A stretch of DNA of 62,411 bases from Bacteroidota bacterium (lineage in GTDB: Bacteria > Bacteroidota > Bacteroidia > Bacteroidales > Dysgonomonadaceae), in the NCBI GenBank assembly GCA_023622765.1, contig JAMNYO010000013.1, positions 1 through 62,411 of the forward strand. Direction: 5' to 3'. The notes under the pieces are model-generated. The model searched no databases, was not told the origin of the DNA, and saw only the letters and a program-made list of their open reading frames with translations. Position numbers and translations under genes: made by a program. Below are positions 27,958-37,195 of this stretch, in pieces (within the stretch, counting starts at the first letter, position 1; each line of letters starts with the position of its first letter).

Positions 27958-28992
27958 ATGAGACGATACAGCGTGTTAACGATTACCCCGCTTTTGGCAG
28001 CCTTGTTGCTGGTTTCTTGCGGTGAGATGAGTCGCACCAAACGTTCCGGGCAGGAGGCTCAGGGAGAGGTTGTAGAAAAATCAAAGGTGCGGGTGGAAGA
28101 GGTACGGCTGGTGCCGGTAGATGAGGTGACCACGTTCACGGCCACGGTTGAAGCCGATAAGGTGAACAACATCACTCCCGCGATGGGTGGGAGAATCCGT
28201 GAGATCAAAGTAGACGTGGGTAGCCGGGTGAGCAAGGGACAAGTTCTGGTAAAGATGGATCAAGCTACCCTGTCGCAACAACAGACGCAGGTGGCCACCT
28301 TGCGCCGCGATTACGAGCGGTACAAGGAGTTGTACGAGGTAGGGGGTATTTCCAAGCAGCAGATCGACCAGATCAAAGCGCAACTGGATGTGGCTGAGTA
28401 CGCGTTGAGCAGCCTCGACGAGAATACCACCCTCACGGCTCCCATCAGTGGTATCGTTACTGCACGGAACTACGACCCTGGTGACGTGGCCATGCAAATT
28501 CCCATACTCACCATCGAGAGCATTCATCCCGTGAAGGTTAAGGTGAACGTGTCCGAATCCTATTATAACCGGGTGACCAAGGGTATGCCGGTGGAGGTAA
28601 AGGCAGACGCACTGGGCGATGCGTTGTTTCAGGGTAGTGTTTCCTTGATTCATCCCACCATCGACCCCGTATCACACACGTTCACCGTGGAGGTATCGGT
28701 GGCCAATAGCGAGCAACTGTTGCGTCCCGGTATGTTTGCCCGGGTTTGGATGAACTTCGGGACTAACGAACGCCCGCTGTTGCCTGACTACGCGGTGTTG
28801 AAGCAACTGGGGTCCAACGACCGCTACGTCTTCGTGGAGAAGGAGGGAAAAGCTATCTATACAGCGGTGGAGCTGGGGATACGCCTGGACGATAAGTACG
28901 AGATAATCTCCGGGTTGCAGCCGGGCGATAAGGTAATCGTTCATGGGAACACGGGGTTGATTGATGGAGATGAAGTGGAAGTTGTTCAATAA
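27958..28992 (+). CDS. RND efflux membrane-fusion (adaptor) lipoprotein
   Basis: 344 residues from the ATG at 27958, which gives a lipoprotein signal (LAALLLVSCG); the ATG at 27931 would add nine unlike residues. Lipoyl-like halves (ITPAMGGRIREIKVDVGSRVSKGQVL and TLTAPISGIVTARNYDPGDV) flank a helical hairpin (LRRDYERYKELYEVGGISKQQIDQIKAQ). The beta-barrel and membrane-proximal domains follow, ending EIISGLQPGDKVIVHGNTGLIDGDEV. It links the pump to TolC. Complete. Confidence 0.94.
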   Translation: MRRYSVLTITPLLAALLLVSCGEMSRTKRSGQEAQGEVVEKSKVRVEEVRLVPVDEVTTFTATVEADKVNNITPAMGGRIREIKVDVGSRVSKGQVLVKMDQATLSQQQTQVATLRRDYERYKELYEVGGISKQQIDQIKAQLDVAEYALSSLDENTTLTAPISGIVTARNYDPGDVAMQIPILTIESIHPVKVKVNVSESYYNRVTKGMPVEVKADALGDALFQGSVSLIHPTIDPVSHTFTVEVSVANSEQLLRPGMFARVWMNFGTNERPLLPDYAVLKQLGSNDRYVFVEKEGKAIYTAVELGIRLDDKYEIISGLQPGDKVIVHGNTGLIDGDEVEVVQ

Positions 28993-28993
28993 A

Positions 28994-29075
28994 ATAATCG
29001 TATGAAACCGACATGTTTAAAATAATCATTAAACATCCTTGGGAATGATTATTTTAAATATCAAAGGTTCCATAC
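28994..29075. repeat. Palindromic intercistronic element, copy 1
   Basis: A 15-bp perfect inverted repeat (29016-29030 with 29044-29058, TTTAAAATAATCATT) is nested within outer arms GTATGAAACC/GGTTCCATAC (29000-29009, 29066-29075; one mismatch). It shares its left end (AATAATC-TATGAAAC, then CATGT) and right end (GTTCCATAC) with a second copy at 32114-32180. It sits where the start of the RND gene should be. ATG at 29013 opens MFKIIIKHP and then stops, which resembles an RND N-terminus. Confidence 0.7.
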
Positions 29076-29104
29076 ACCGAAAAATAAAGGTAAAATAAAT
29101 CGTT

Positions 29105-32095
29105 ACCGTGATGACCTCTTACTCGGGCGCGGGTGCGGAAGACGTGGAAGAGAACGTGACGCGCCCCCTGGAAGACGTGTTGAACTCTACCGAGAAGCTA
29201 AAGGAAATTTACTCGACCTCGAAAGACGGGGTGTCGATGATTATATTGGAGTTCGATTTTGGTACCGATATGAACGCTGTCATGAATGACGTGCGTGACA
29301 AGGTGGGCCTCATAGCGGGTTTCCTGCCCGATGGCACGGAGGATCCCATGATCATGAAGTTTAGTTCCGATATGGTCCCGGTGATGGTGCTGTCTGCCAC
29401 GGCCGAGCAGAGCTCCGGGGCACTCTATAAAATCTTAGACGAGCAGGTGGCCAACCCCCTCAACCGGATTAGTGGTGTGGGAACCGTGTCGGTAGGGGGA
29501 GCTCCCCAGCGGGAGATACAGGTGAACGTGGTGCCCGCCAAGCTGGAGGCGTACAACATCTCGTTGGAGCAAATCGCACAGGTGATCGCGACCGAGAACG
29601 TGAACGTGCCGGCGGGGGACTTCGATATCGGGACGCAGACCTACATGTTGCGACTCGAAGGGGAGTTCAGGGAGAGCCGTGACTTGAATGATATCATCGT
29701 CGGGAATAGCCGGGGCAAGGCGGTCTACCTCCGCGACGTGGCCACGGTGGTCGACACCCTGGAGTCCCGGGTGCAGGAGAACTACACGAACGGGAGGCGG
29801 AGCGCCAGTATTGTCATTCAAAAGCAGTCGGGTGCCAACACGGTAGACATCGCGAATACGGTAAAGAAGCAGCTCCCCGAGTTGCAGAAGAACCTGCCGC
29901 CCGATATCGAAATAGTGGCGGTGATGGACTCGTCGGACTACATTCGGGTGTCGATCGATAGCCTGTTAGAGACCATATTACTGGCGCTAATCATCGTGGG
30001 GTTGGTGGTGCTCTTCTTCCTGGGGAGGTGGCGTGCGACCATTATTATCATGGTGGCTATCCCCATCTCGCTTATCGGGTCGTTTATCTACCTTTACCTC
30101 ACCGGCAACACCATCAACATCATCTCACTGTCGGCACTCTCGATCACCATCGGGCTGGTGGTGGACGATGCCATCGTGGTACTGGAGAATATAGCCACGC
30201 ACCTCGAGCGGGGGAGCCGCCCGAGGCAGGCGGCCATCTACGGAACGGAAGAGGTTTCCCTTTCGGTTATCGCTTCCACGTTGACCATCATTGCCGTCTT
30301 CTTGCCGATGACCATGGTGGGCGGTTTCGCCGGTGTGATGTTCAAGCAGTTGGGCTGGATGGTTTCTATCATCATCACCCTGTCACTGATCATTTCGCTG
30401 TCGCTAACCCCCATGATGAGCGCTTTCATGATGCGCTCGTCAGAAGAGATGAAGGTAAATCGTTTCGACCGTTGGTACAGAAAGCGTATCTTGCCGCTTC
30501 TTGATGGGCTAGACCACTGGTATTCTAAGTTGGTGAACAAGGTGTCGAGGAAGCGGGGGATGGCCTTCGGAATGGTGGTGTTGATCTTTATCGTTAGTCT
30601 GGTGATTAGTATCCTTACCTTGAAGACCGAGTTTATGCCGGCCTCTGACAATAACGCCATCTCCATGACCTTGGAGTTGCCCACCGGTACCCGTATGGAG
30701 GTGGCCCGTGACATGGGGCACCGGATAGCACGAGCCTTGGAGGCTAAGTATCCCGAGATCGAGATCATCTCGTTTAACGCGGGTACGGCGAGCGAGAGTA
30801 ACGTTTTCGCGGCTATGCAGAGCACTGCTTCCCATATCGTTTCGTTCACGATGCGGCTAACTGAGGCGAAGAACAGGGGTAAAACCATTTACGATATCTC
30901 GGAAGAGATTCGGGTCGATCTGTCGAAAATACCGGAATTGCAACGTTACCGGGTTCAACCGGGCGGTGGCATGGGGATGACAGCTGGGAGTAATGTTGAA
31001 CTCGACATCTACGGGTATGACTTGACCACGACCGACCGGGTGGCCGCCGAGTTGAGACAACTCATGGAGGGGGTGGATGGGTTACGGGATATTACCATCT
31101 CCAGGGAGGATTACCGGTTGGAGTACCAGATTCAGTTCGACCGGGAAAAGCTCTCGCTGAATGGCTTGACCATGTACACGGCTGCCAACGCGGTGAGGAA
31201 CCGGGTTAACGGGCTCACCATGTCTCGTTACCGTGAAGAGGGAGAGGAGTATGATATCCGTGTTCGTTTTGATGAACAGTACCGGCAGTCCATTGAGGAT
31301 ATAGAAAATATATTGATTTATAACCCGATGGGGGTAGGCGTTCGGGTACGTGACCTTGGCACGGTAGTGGAGAGTTCCTCTTTGCCCAAGATAAACAGGC
31401 AAGACCGACAGCGTATCGTAACGGTTGCCGGTACCATTTACGGGCGCGCGTTGAGCGAGGTGGTGGGTGATGTGAATGAACTGCTGACCGAAATCACCCT
31501 CCCGGAGGGTGTGCAGGTGGAAATGTCCGGGTCACTGGAGGATCAACAGGAGGCTTTCCAGGAGTTGGGATTCCTGTTGGTGGTCGTTACCTTGTTGGTT
31601 TACATCGTGCTGGCTTCCCAGTTCGAGTCGCTTATCTACCCGTTCATGATTATCCTTACCATACCGTTCGCATTCACCGGGTCGCTTTTGTTGCTCGCGA
31701 TCACGGGGCAACCGTTGGGTATCATGGGGCTCGTGGGGGTGATTATGCTCGTGGGGATGGTGGTCAAGAACGGTATCGTGTTGATTGACTACATCAACTT
31801 GAACCGGGAGAGGGGCATGTCCATCATTACCGCCGTGGTGCATGGGGGTCGCTCAAGGCTTCGCCCCGTGTTGATGACCTCCCTTACGACCATCCTGGGG
31901 ATGGTTCCCCTCGCGATTGGGACGGGACAGGGTTCGGAGATGTGGAAATCGCTGGGCATCTCCATTATCGGTGGGATGACATTTTCCACGATCATCACGC
32001 TGGTGCTGATACCCGCCATTTACACCATGATGGCCGGTTCCGGCATGCGTAGGAGTCGCCGCGCTCACCGTAGGAAGCTGTTGGCGCGGAGATGA
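29105..32095 (+). pseudogene. RND efflux permease lacking its N-terminal segment
   Basis: About 996 residues of an HAE1-type RND pump. Porter domains and the second to last membrane helices are intact (LALIIVGLVVLFFLGRW, the GLVVDDAIVVLEN motif with the proton-relay Asp pair, VGVIMLVGMVVKNGIVLID). The frame begins with IVTVMTSYSGAGAEDVEEN, which normally lies about 45-50 residues inside the protein, and a TAA directly precedes it. So the cytosolic start and first transmembrane helix are missing. A possible 5' remnant (MFKIIIKHP at 29013) lies in another frame. GTG 29105 or ATG 29108 could still start a shortened protein, but correct insertion in the membrane is doubtful. Confidence 0.8.
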
Positions 32096-32113
32096 ATTTT
32101 AATATACATAGAG

Positions 32114-32180
32114 AATAATCATATGAAACGAGCATGTAAATCATTTACACCCCTGACGATGATTAAAGCGAGTTCCATAC
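32114..32180. repeat. Palindromic intercistronic element, copy 2
   Basis: It begins AATAATCATATGAAACGAGCATGT and ends AGTTCCATAC, matching the ends of the element at 28994. The centre differs and holds the palindrome TGTAAATCATTTACA (32135-32149). It lies between the RND gene and the PII-like gene. Confidence 0.55.
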
Positions 32181-32220
32181 GAAATAGTCTAATTTTAATG
32201 AAAATAATAGTTTTAATCGT

Positions 32221-32514
32221 ATGAAAGCAGTAATGATAGTGATGGACCAGGCGCATTATGACCAGGTGGTGCAAGACTTGGCCTCCCTCAATATCCGGGG
32301 TTTCACCTCATGGAAAGAGGTATACGGTAAGGGGAGCCAGGATGGGATACCGCATTACGGTACGCACGCCTGGCCCTCCATCAATAACGCTATCCTCACA
32401 GTGGTGGAGGATGACCGGGTGCCCCTTCTGTTGAACTACCTGAAGGAGGAGGATAAGAGGTCGATTCACCTTGGCCTGCGGGCCTTCGTCTGGAATATCG
32501 AGGAGATGATTTAA
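32221..32514 (+). CDS. Small PII-like protein linked to RND efflux
   Basis: 97 residues with a ferredoxin-like pattern: strand MKAVMIVMD, helix YDQVVQDLASLNIRG, strand FTSWKEVYGKGS, a loop with GIPHYGTHAWPSINNA, strand AILTVVEDDRVPLLLNYL. This resembles the PII-like family that ends many Bacteroidota RND operons. The T-loop-equivalent HYGTHAWP suggests a metal or nucleotide site, by inference. It is co-directional with the pump genes and converges with the M23 gene, overlapping its stop by four bases. Confidence 0.75.
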   Translation: MKAVMIVMDQAHYDQVVQDLASLNIRGFTSWKEVYGKGSQDGIPHYGTHAWPSINNAILTVVEDDRVPLLLNYLKEEDKRSIHLGLRAFVWNIEEMI

Positions 32515-34205
32515 TAGGTGAAACTAAACCGGTACTCACTCCGGTTGCCTGCCCCGTCGGTCGCCGTGAACAGGAACTCTTGCTGCTCCCCCTTGGTCAA
32601 CCGGCTATCGTCGAATCGATAGGTGTAGAGGGTCGACTTCGAGTCGTGGGTGAACAGTACAAACCGTCCGTTTATCTCTCCCCGGAACGAGGCGATGCCG
32701 CTCTTGTCATCCCTTAACCTGATTCGGATACGGCGCTGATTGACCCAGTTGCCCGACTCCACGGGTGTGATCGTTGGTGGTACCGTGTCGGCCGCCACCG
32801 CGTAGCGGCCTCCCAGCTCGCTGATTGACAAACGTATTCCACCGCGGGCGTACTCGCCGCCCATCCAGCTCTCCGAGCCGTTTTTATTGATTTGCACAAC
32901 ACCGTAATTCCTCTTCTCGAGGAGTGTATCGGTGTGCAACCCGATCCACATCTCCCCTTGGCCATGTAGAGGCACGGGACAATCGTTTACCTGGTGCAGG
33001 TTGGAATAATACTTCCTGTTCTCGGTGGCCGAGTGCGTGAAGCAGATATCGTCGTACAGGTTGCCGTCAGGGATTCGAAGGGTGAATCCCGGCTCCATGT
33101 AGGCGTTCGGGAATTTCCATGCCATCCACTGTTTACAGGGAGGTTCCAACGGGATGGCTTGCTCCTGTCCATTTACCGTGAAGCGATAGGTAAGCCGGTT
33201 CCCCGAGTGATCTTCCAACTCGTACTTGAATAGGTACGGTCTCTCCTCGCTGATATCGATATACCCCCTGTTCTTGGTCTCGTACAACGGGAGCCTGTTA
33301 CCCGGCTCAACGAACGACTTCATGTAGAACGAGCGGTTATTTCTCCACTCCTCGAAATCGGTAAACGAGTTGAGCATCCGGGTGTCAGCGAATGAGAAGC
33401 GGTTTATCGTGCTGCTGAAGATCAGTTCATCATCCACGAACAACCGAACGTGCTTCACGCCGTAGATATTGCTTTGACCGTCCATCCGGTCGTACGCTTT
33501 CACCCCCACGCCCAGTTGCCCCCAGGCGTTAATGGTTTGTCCCAGCCCCGAAGGGTTGCCCGCTCCGTCGCTTCCAATCGTTAACCTTAACGGCTCCTGG
33601 CTACCGTTCACCACCCCTTTACCGGTGACCGGGTAGAATGCGATACCCCTTAGGTCGGGTTTACGTGTGTCACTTATCTTCGGTAAGAACTCCAGGGCAT
33701 CCAACGGTTCTTGCGTGTGGGTATCCCTGATCTCGAAATGGAGGTGCGGTCCGCCCGAGCTACCGGTGTTCCCGCTCAGGGCAATCTGATCCCCCCGTTT
33801 CACCGGAAGGGTGCCTTCACTAGGGTAGAGGTTCACTTGAAAGTTTTCCAACTCGTATTGCTTTTCGATGACCCACCGGGCGATCGTGTCGGAAAAACTG
33901 TTTAAATGGGCGTAGACGCTGGTATGACCGGTGGATGGGTGATCAATGTAGAGCGCCAATCCGTACCCACCAGGGGATACGCTGATACGCGAAACGTAGC
34001 CATCCTCGATAGCGACGATAGGTTTGTTGGTCACCTGCTGCGTTTTAAAGTCGAGGCCAGAGTGGAAGTGGTTACTACGGAGCTCGCCGAAGTTGGCGCT
34101 TAAGGCGGGGGGGATGCTTAGGGGGTAAAGATACTGTTGTGAATGGGCGAATAAGGGGGTAATAATACCGAGCAAGCAGACGAGGACAAAGCGAAATATT
34201 CTCAT
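32511..34205 (-). CDS. M23-family (LytM) metallopeptidase
   Basis: 564 residues with a signal peptide (LLGIITPLFAHSQ). The LytM zinc site is complete: HSGLDFK (His 48, Asp 52) and GGPHLHFEIR (His 154-156). The long C-terminal region is beta-rich with Ig-like units (SDGAGNPSGLG, DDKSGIASFRGEINGR) and ends in FTATDGAGNRSEYRFSF. It probably cleaves peptidoglycan cross-bridges in the periplasm or has a structural role in division. Transcribed alone toward the efflux operon. Confidence 0.93.
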   Translation of the reverse strand: MRIFRFVLVCLLGIITPLFAHSQQYLYPLSIPPALSANFGELRSNHFHSGLDFKTQQVTNKPIVAIEDGYVSRISVSPGGYGLALYIDHPSTGHTSVYAHLNSFSDTIARWVIEKQYELENFQVNLYPSEGTLPVKRGDQIALSGNTGSSGGPHLHFEIRDTHTQEPLDALEFLPKISDTRKPDLRGIAFYPVTGKGVVNGSQEPLRLTIGSDGAGNPSGLGQTINAWGQLGVGVKAYDRMDGQSNIYGVKHVRLFVDDELIFSSTINRFSFADTRMLNSFTDFEEWRNNRSFYMKSFVEPGNRLPLYETKNRGYIDISEERPYLFKYELEDHSGNRLTYRFTVNGQEQAIPLEPPCKQWMAWKFPNAYMEPGFTLRIPDGNLYDDICFTHSATENRKYYSNLHQVNDCPVPLHGQGEMWIGLHTDTLLEKRNYGVVQINKNGSESWMGGEYARGGIRLSISELGGRYAVAADTVPPTITPVESGNWVNQRRIRIRLRDDKSGIASFRGEINGRFVLFTHDSKSTLYTYRFDDSRLTKGEQQEFLFTATDGAGNRSEYRFSFTY

Positions 34206-34436
34206 TACGACGTTATATTTTCCGATTTATTTACAGTACGCGAATATAGCCATTTTCTATTTATTGTTAGGTAACGCCAATTTCGGTAAAACAATTTCTC
34301 ATATTCGGATAGTTTTTATGTAAGCGTTCGTAAAGTAACGATCACCGTTTCAGTAATTTTATCCCTTGTTACCCCATACATCTATCTCCTTTTTAAGTTA
34401 AATAAATTTAAAGCTCGAAAATGCTTAGTACTTTGT

Positions 34437-34467
34437 ATTGCATAATACCTTGCTTAATGTATCTTTG
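34437..34467 (+). promoter_or_regulatory. Promoter of the padR-pspC operon
   Basis: TTG (34438-34440), exactly 19 bases, TATCTTTG (34460-34467): consensus spacing and -7 box for Bacteroidota sigma-70. The PadR ATG follows at 34487, so the leader is short. The rest of the 34206-34486 gap shows nothing else that I can interpret. Confidence 0.75.
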
Positions 34468-34486
34468 TGCCGTTAAATAGAAAAAG

Positions 34487-34816
34487 ATGAATATAGAGAA
34501 CACGCAAAGTCAAATGCGAAAGGGTGTTTTGGAGTATTGCATCCTTTCCATCATCCGCAGGAACGAGGCGTACCCCGGGGATATTGTCGACGAGATGAAA
34601 GGTGCGGGCTTGCAGATGTTGGAGGGAACCCTGTATCCTTTGCTTAATCGGCTGAAGAACGGTGGGTTTCTCTCTTATCGCTGGGTTGAAAGCACGTCGG
34701 GCCCGCCCCGCAAATATTTCCGGTTAACAGAGAAGGGGGAGCGGTTTTACGTTCTTCTTGAGTCTACTTGGAACGAATTGACATCGGGGGTAGAGGTGTT
34801 GACCGCGGAGAAGTAA
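34487..34816 (+). CDS. PadR-family regulator
   Basis: 109 residues, a minimal winged-helix PadR protein: MRKGVLEYCILSIIRRNEAYPGDIVDEM, EGTLYPLLNRLKNGGFLSYRWVES, GPPRKYFRLTEKGER. It lacks the long C-terminal helical domain of larger PadR proteins. It is followed 39 bases later by the PspC-domain gene. This PadR-PspC pairing recurs in Bacteroidota and suggests envelope-stress sensing, with the regulator controlling its own operon. Confidence 0.92.
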   Translation: MNIENTQSQMRKGVLEYCILSIIRRNEAYPGDIVDEMKGAGLQMLEGTLYPLLNRLKNGGFLSYRWVESTSGPPRKYFRLTEKGERFYVLLESTWNELTSGVEVLTAEK

Positions 34817-34855
34817 AGTTTATTGACATTAGAATCACTATCACACGTAACGTAC

Positions 34856-36886
34856 ATGAAGAAAGTAATCAACATTAATTTTCAAGGGCAGATCATCGCT
34901 ATCGAGGAGGATGCCTACGAGGTATTAAAGCACTACATCGATAGCCTTAAGGTCTATTTTTCGCAAGAAGAGGGTGGCGATGAAATCGTGAGTGATATCG
35001 AATTCCGTATCGCAGAGCTTTTTGGTAATCGGTTGAAGCATGGGATTCCCTGCATCACTGTTGAAGATGTGGAGGCGATTATCGCGAGTATCGGTCGACC
35101 CAGTGATTTCGATGCCGATTACGAGGAGACGACCAGGAAAACATCTCAGAATCAAGGCGAAGCTCAGAGTGCGCCGGGGAATTCACGGGAAGCAGCAAGC
35201 AGGGAGGAGCCTCGCAAGCTGTACCGCAACTCCAGTGACAAGATCATCGGCGGGGTCTGCAGTGGTTTGGCTCATTATTTAAAGGTCGACCCCGCTTGGA
35301 TCCGCCTTCTTTTCGTGATCTTGTTCGGTGTTCTTTTTTGGGTTTACATTGTATTGTGGATCGTGCTGAAGGCGATGCCCTTGGGATCAAACGTTGCCAA
35401 GCGGTTTTACAGGAACCCTAACGACAAGCTATTAGGCGGTGTTTGCGGTGGATTGGCTGCTTACTTCAAGATCGATTCGTGGATTCCTAGGGTCCTATTT
35501 CTCTTGCCGTTGATCTTAAACGTGATGGGTGTAATCTCTATCTTTCCCTTGAACAGGTTGTTTGACCATGTTGGTTTCAATTTGAATATCAACTCGGGCA
35601 TATTGTTGTTGTATATCGTGTTATGGATTATTATCCCCGAGGCGAAGACGGTAAAGCAGAAGTTAGAGATGATGGGCGAGGAAGAGTACATTCAGTCCAT
35701 AAGAGATCGGGTCAGTGATAACATGACGGGTAGTAAAATCCATCCCGAAAGCGATACTTCGACTGGTTTCACGCCTGGTTCTACTTCTGGCTACGCTTTT
35801 TCACCCATGACTGATCTTTCGACCACTCCTTCAATGGAGGGGATGCCCCCGGAACCTCCCGTTTCCGGGCCGACCGCTTACACTTCTCATCCTGGCTCTC
35901 GTCCTATAGTGAGAGAGCCCTTTTCATCGAATTCTGAAGCCCCATCCATCCAAACATCCGCGCATAGGTCTACGTCTGCACACATATCTGCGCCTTCACC
36001 AGCACCGGCACGTTCAGGTTGCTTGAACGCCCTTATCCTATCGGGAAAAATCGTTCTATTCCTGTTCGTCGGTCTGTTCACCTTGGTGTTGTTCAGCCTC
36101 CTAGTCGGATTCTTGTTCGCCCGTGTGCAATGGATACCCTTCAAACCACTCTTTTTAGACCCGGGCTACGAGTCCCATTTGTTGATTGTCTCGTTTTGCT
36201 TGCTTTTTGGAGTTCCCCTTGTTGCCCTTGTAACTTGGCTTATTCGGCGGGTGATGAAAGCCAAGTCGCGTCCTTTTATAGGGATTGTGGCTACGGTATT
36301 TTGGTTGGGCGGGCTGGTAAGCGCCGCTATGTTGGCAACGCAAGTAGCCAATAAGTTCAAATTGGAGTACTCCAGTGGAAAATATGTGGAGATTGCCCCC
36401 GTTAGCGCCAATAAGATGTACGTGGAGATGAAGCCCTACGGTAACGATTTTGTAACGTTTCCAGCAAAGGGTTTTTTTGGCCGTGATATCAGCACGCTAC
36501 GGTTCTTTGATGAGTTCGACGATCATTTCGTTTTGCCTTATTTCACGGCCAACAAGGATTCGCTTCTTTTTACCAACATCAATCTTGAGGTGCGTCCTAG
36601 TTATGACTCGCTCTTTCACGTGTTGACAGTCGCCACCGGGCGTGGCCCTGCCCAGTGTAATGTGGAGGCCGTGGTGGCGCAATTCAGCTACCCGATTACC
36701 CAAAACGACTCCGTGCTTTTCCTTCCAGAATTCTTGTCTGTCCCTGTTGAGCAGGGATTCCGAAATCAAGGTGTCAAGGTGGAGATATTGGTTCCCGCCG
36801 GGAAAACCATCGAGGTGAGCGATGCGTTTGATGAGTATAAAAACGGGATTCCGTATGGTATGTCCCGCAAACGGATGCGGTGGTAA
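34856..36886 (+). CDS. Membrane protein with two PspC domains
   Basis: 676 residues from the ATG at 34856 (MKKVININFQGQ, the usual start of this family); an in-frame start at 34823 adds 11 unlike residues. The N-terminal soluble domain is HAAS-like and acidic. Two PspC modules follow: KLYRNSSDKIIGGVCSGLAHY with WVYIVLWIVLKAMP, and RFYRNPNDKLLGGVCGGLAAY with ILLLYIVLWIIIPEAK. A Ser/Thr/Pro-rich linker (about 300-390) leads to more membrane helices and a C-terminal extracytoplasmic beta domain. Likely a phage-shock-type envelope stress sensor working with the PadR protein. Confidence 0.9.
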   Translation: MKKVININFQGQIIAIEEDAYEVLKHYIDSLKVYFSQEEGGDEIVSDIEFRIAELFGNRLKHGIPCITVEDVEAIIASIGRPSDFDADYEETTRKTSQNQGEAQSAPGNSREAASREEPRKLYRNSSDKIIGGVCSGLAHYLKVDPAWIRLLFVILFGVLFWVYIVLWIVLKAMPLGSNVAKRFYRNPNDKLLGGVCGGLAAYFKIDSWIPRVLFLLPLILNVMGVISIFPLNRLFDHVGFNLNINSGILLLYIVLWIIIPEAKTVKQKLEMMGEEEYIQSIRDRVSDNMTGSKIHPESDTSTGFTPGSTSGYAFSPMTDLSTTPSMEGMPPEPPVSGPTAYTSHPGSRPIVREPFSSNSEAPSIQTSAHRSTSAHISAPSPAPARSGCLNALILSGKIVLFLFVGLFTLVLFSLLVGFLFARVQWIPFKPLFLDPGYESHLLIVSFCLLFGVPLVALVTWLIRRVMKAKSRPFIGIVATVFWLGGLVSAAMLATQVANKFKLEYSSGKYVEIAPVSANKMYVEMKPYGNDFVTFPAKGFFGRDISTLRFFDEFDDHFVLPYFTANKDSLLFTNINLEVRPSYDSLFHVLTVATGRGPAQCNVEAVVAQFSYPITQNDSVLFLPEFLSVPVEQGFRNQGVKVEILVPAGKTIEVSDAFDEYKNGIPYGMSRKRMRW

Positions 36887-36907
36887 AATAAAACGGGCAA
36901 ATGTTCT

Positions 36908-36934
36908 TTTGTTTCCAAAAAACTCGTATCTTTG
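36908..36934 (+). promoter_or_regulatory. Candidate promoter of the tRNA-Leu pair
   Basis: TATCTTTG at 36927-36934 is a perfect -7 box. The best upstream TTTG (36908-36911) is only 15 bases away, so the -33 element is poor. It lies about 50 bases before the first tRNA. Confidence 0.5.
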
Positions 36935-36982
36935 CATCCGCGAAATACGAAAAGTGGATCGCGAAATGACATATTGTGGAAT

Positions 36983-37066
36983 GCCCAGATGGCGGAATTG
37001 GTAGACGCGCTAGTTTCAGGGACTAGTGTTGGCAACAACGTGCAGGTTCGACCCCTGTTCTGGGCA
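36983..37066 (+). tRNA. tRNA-Leu (CAG)
   Basis: Acceptor stem GCCCAGA/TCTGGGC with discriminator A (37066). D-arm GGCGGAATTGGTAGACGC, anticodon arm CTAGT-TTCAGGG-ACTAG with CAG at positions 34-36, a long class II variable arm (GTTGGCAACAAC) and T-arm with GTTCGACCC. The 3' CCA is not encoded (CCC follows). Confidence 0.96.
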
Positions 37067-37071
37067 CCCTC

Positions 37072-37155
37072 GCGCAGGTGGTGAAATTGGTATACACGCT
37101 ACTTTGAGGGGGTAGTGCCGGTTCCGGCATGTGAGTTCGAGTCTCATCCTGCGCA
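37072..37155 (+). tRNA. tRNA-Leu (GAG)
   Basis: Acceptor GCGCAGG/CCTGCGC with discriminator A at 37155, D-arm GTGGTGAAATTGGTATACACGC, anticodon loop TTGAGGG giving GAG, long variable arm (GCCGGTTCCGGC) and T-loop GTTCGAGTC. It lies six bases after the CAG tRNA, so the two are co-transcribed and cover CUG and CUC/CUU leucine codons. CCA not encoded. Confidence 0.96.
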
Positions 37156-37195
37156 CGAACAGACCTTACGACGACATCCAAACCATCTTGTTGTC

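Noticed and set aside
29435-30888. Several minus-strand frames of 100-216 codons within the RND gene
   Set aside because: Antisense shadows of conserved pump sequence without domain features.
37115-37195. Upstream extension of the nnr frame
   Set aside because: It reads through the tRNA-Leu(GAG) gene; the family N-terminus begins at 37196.
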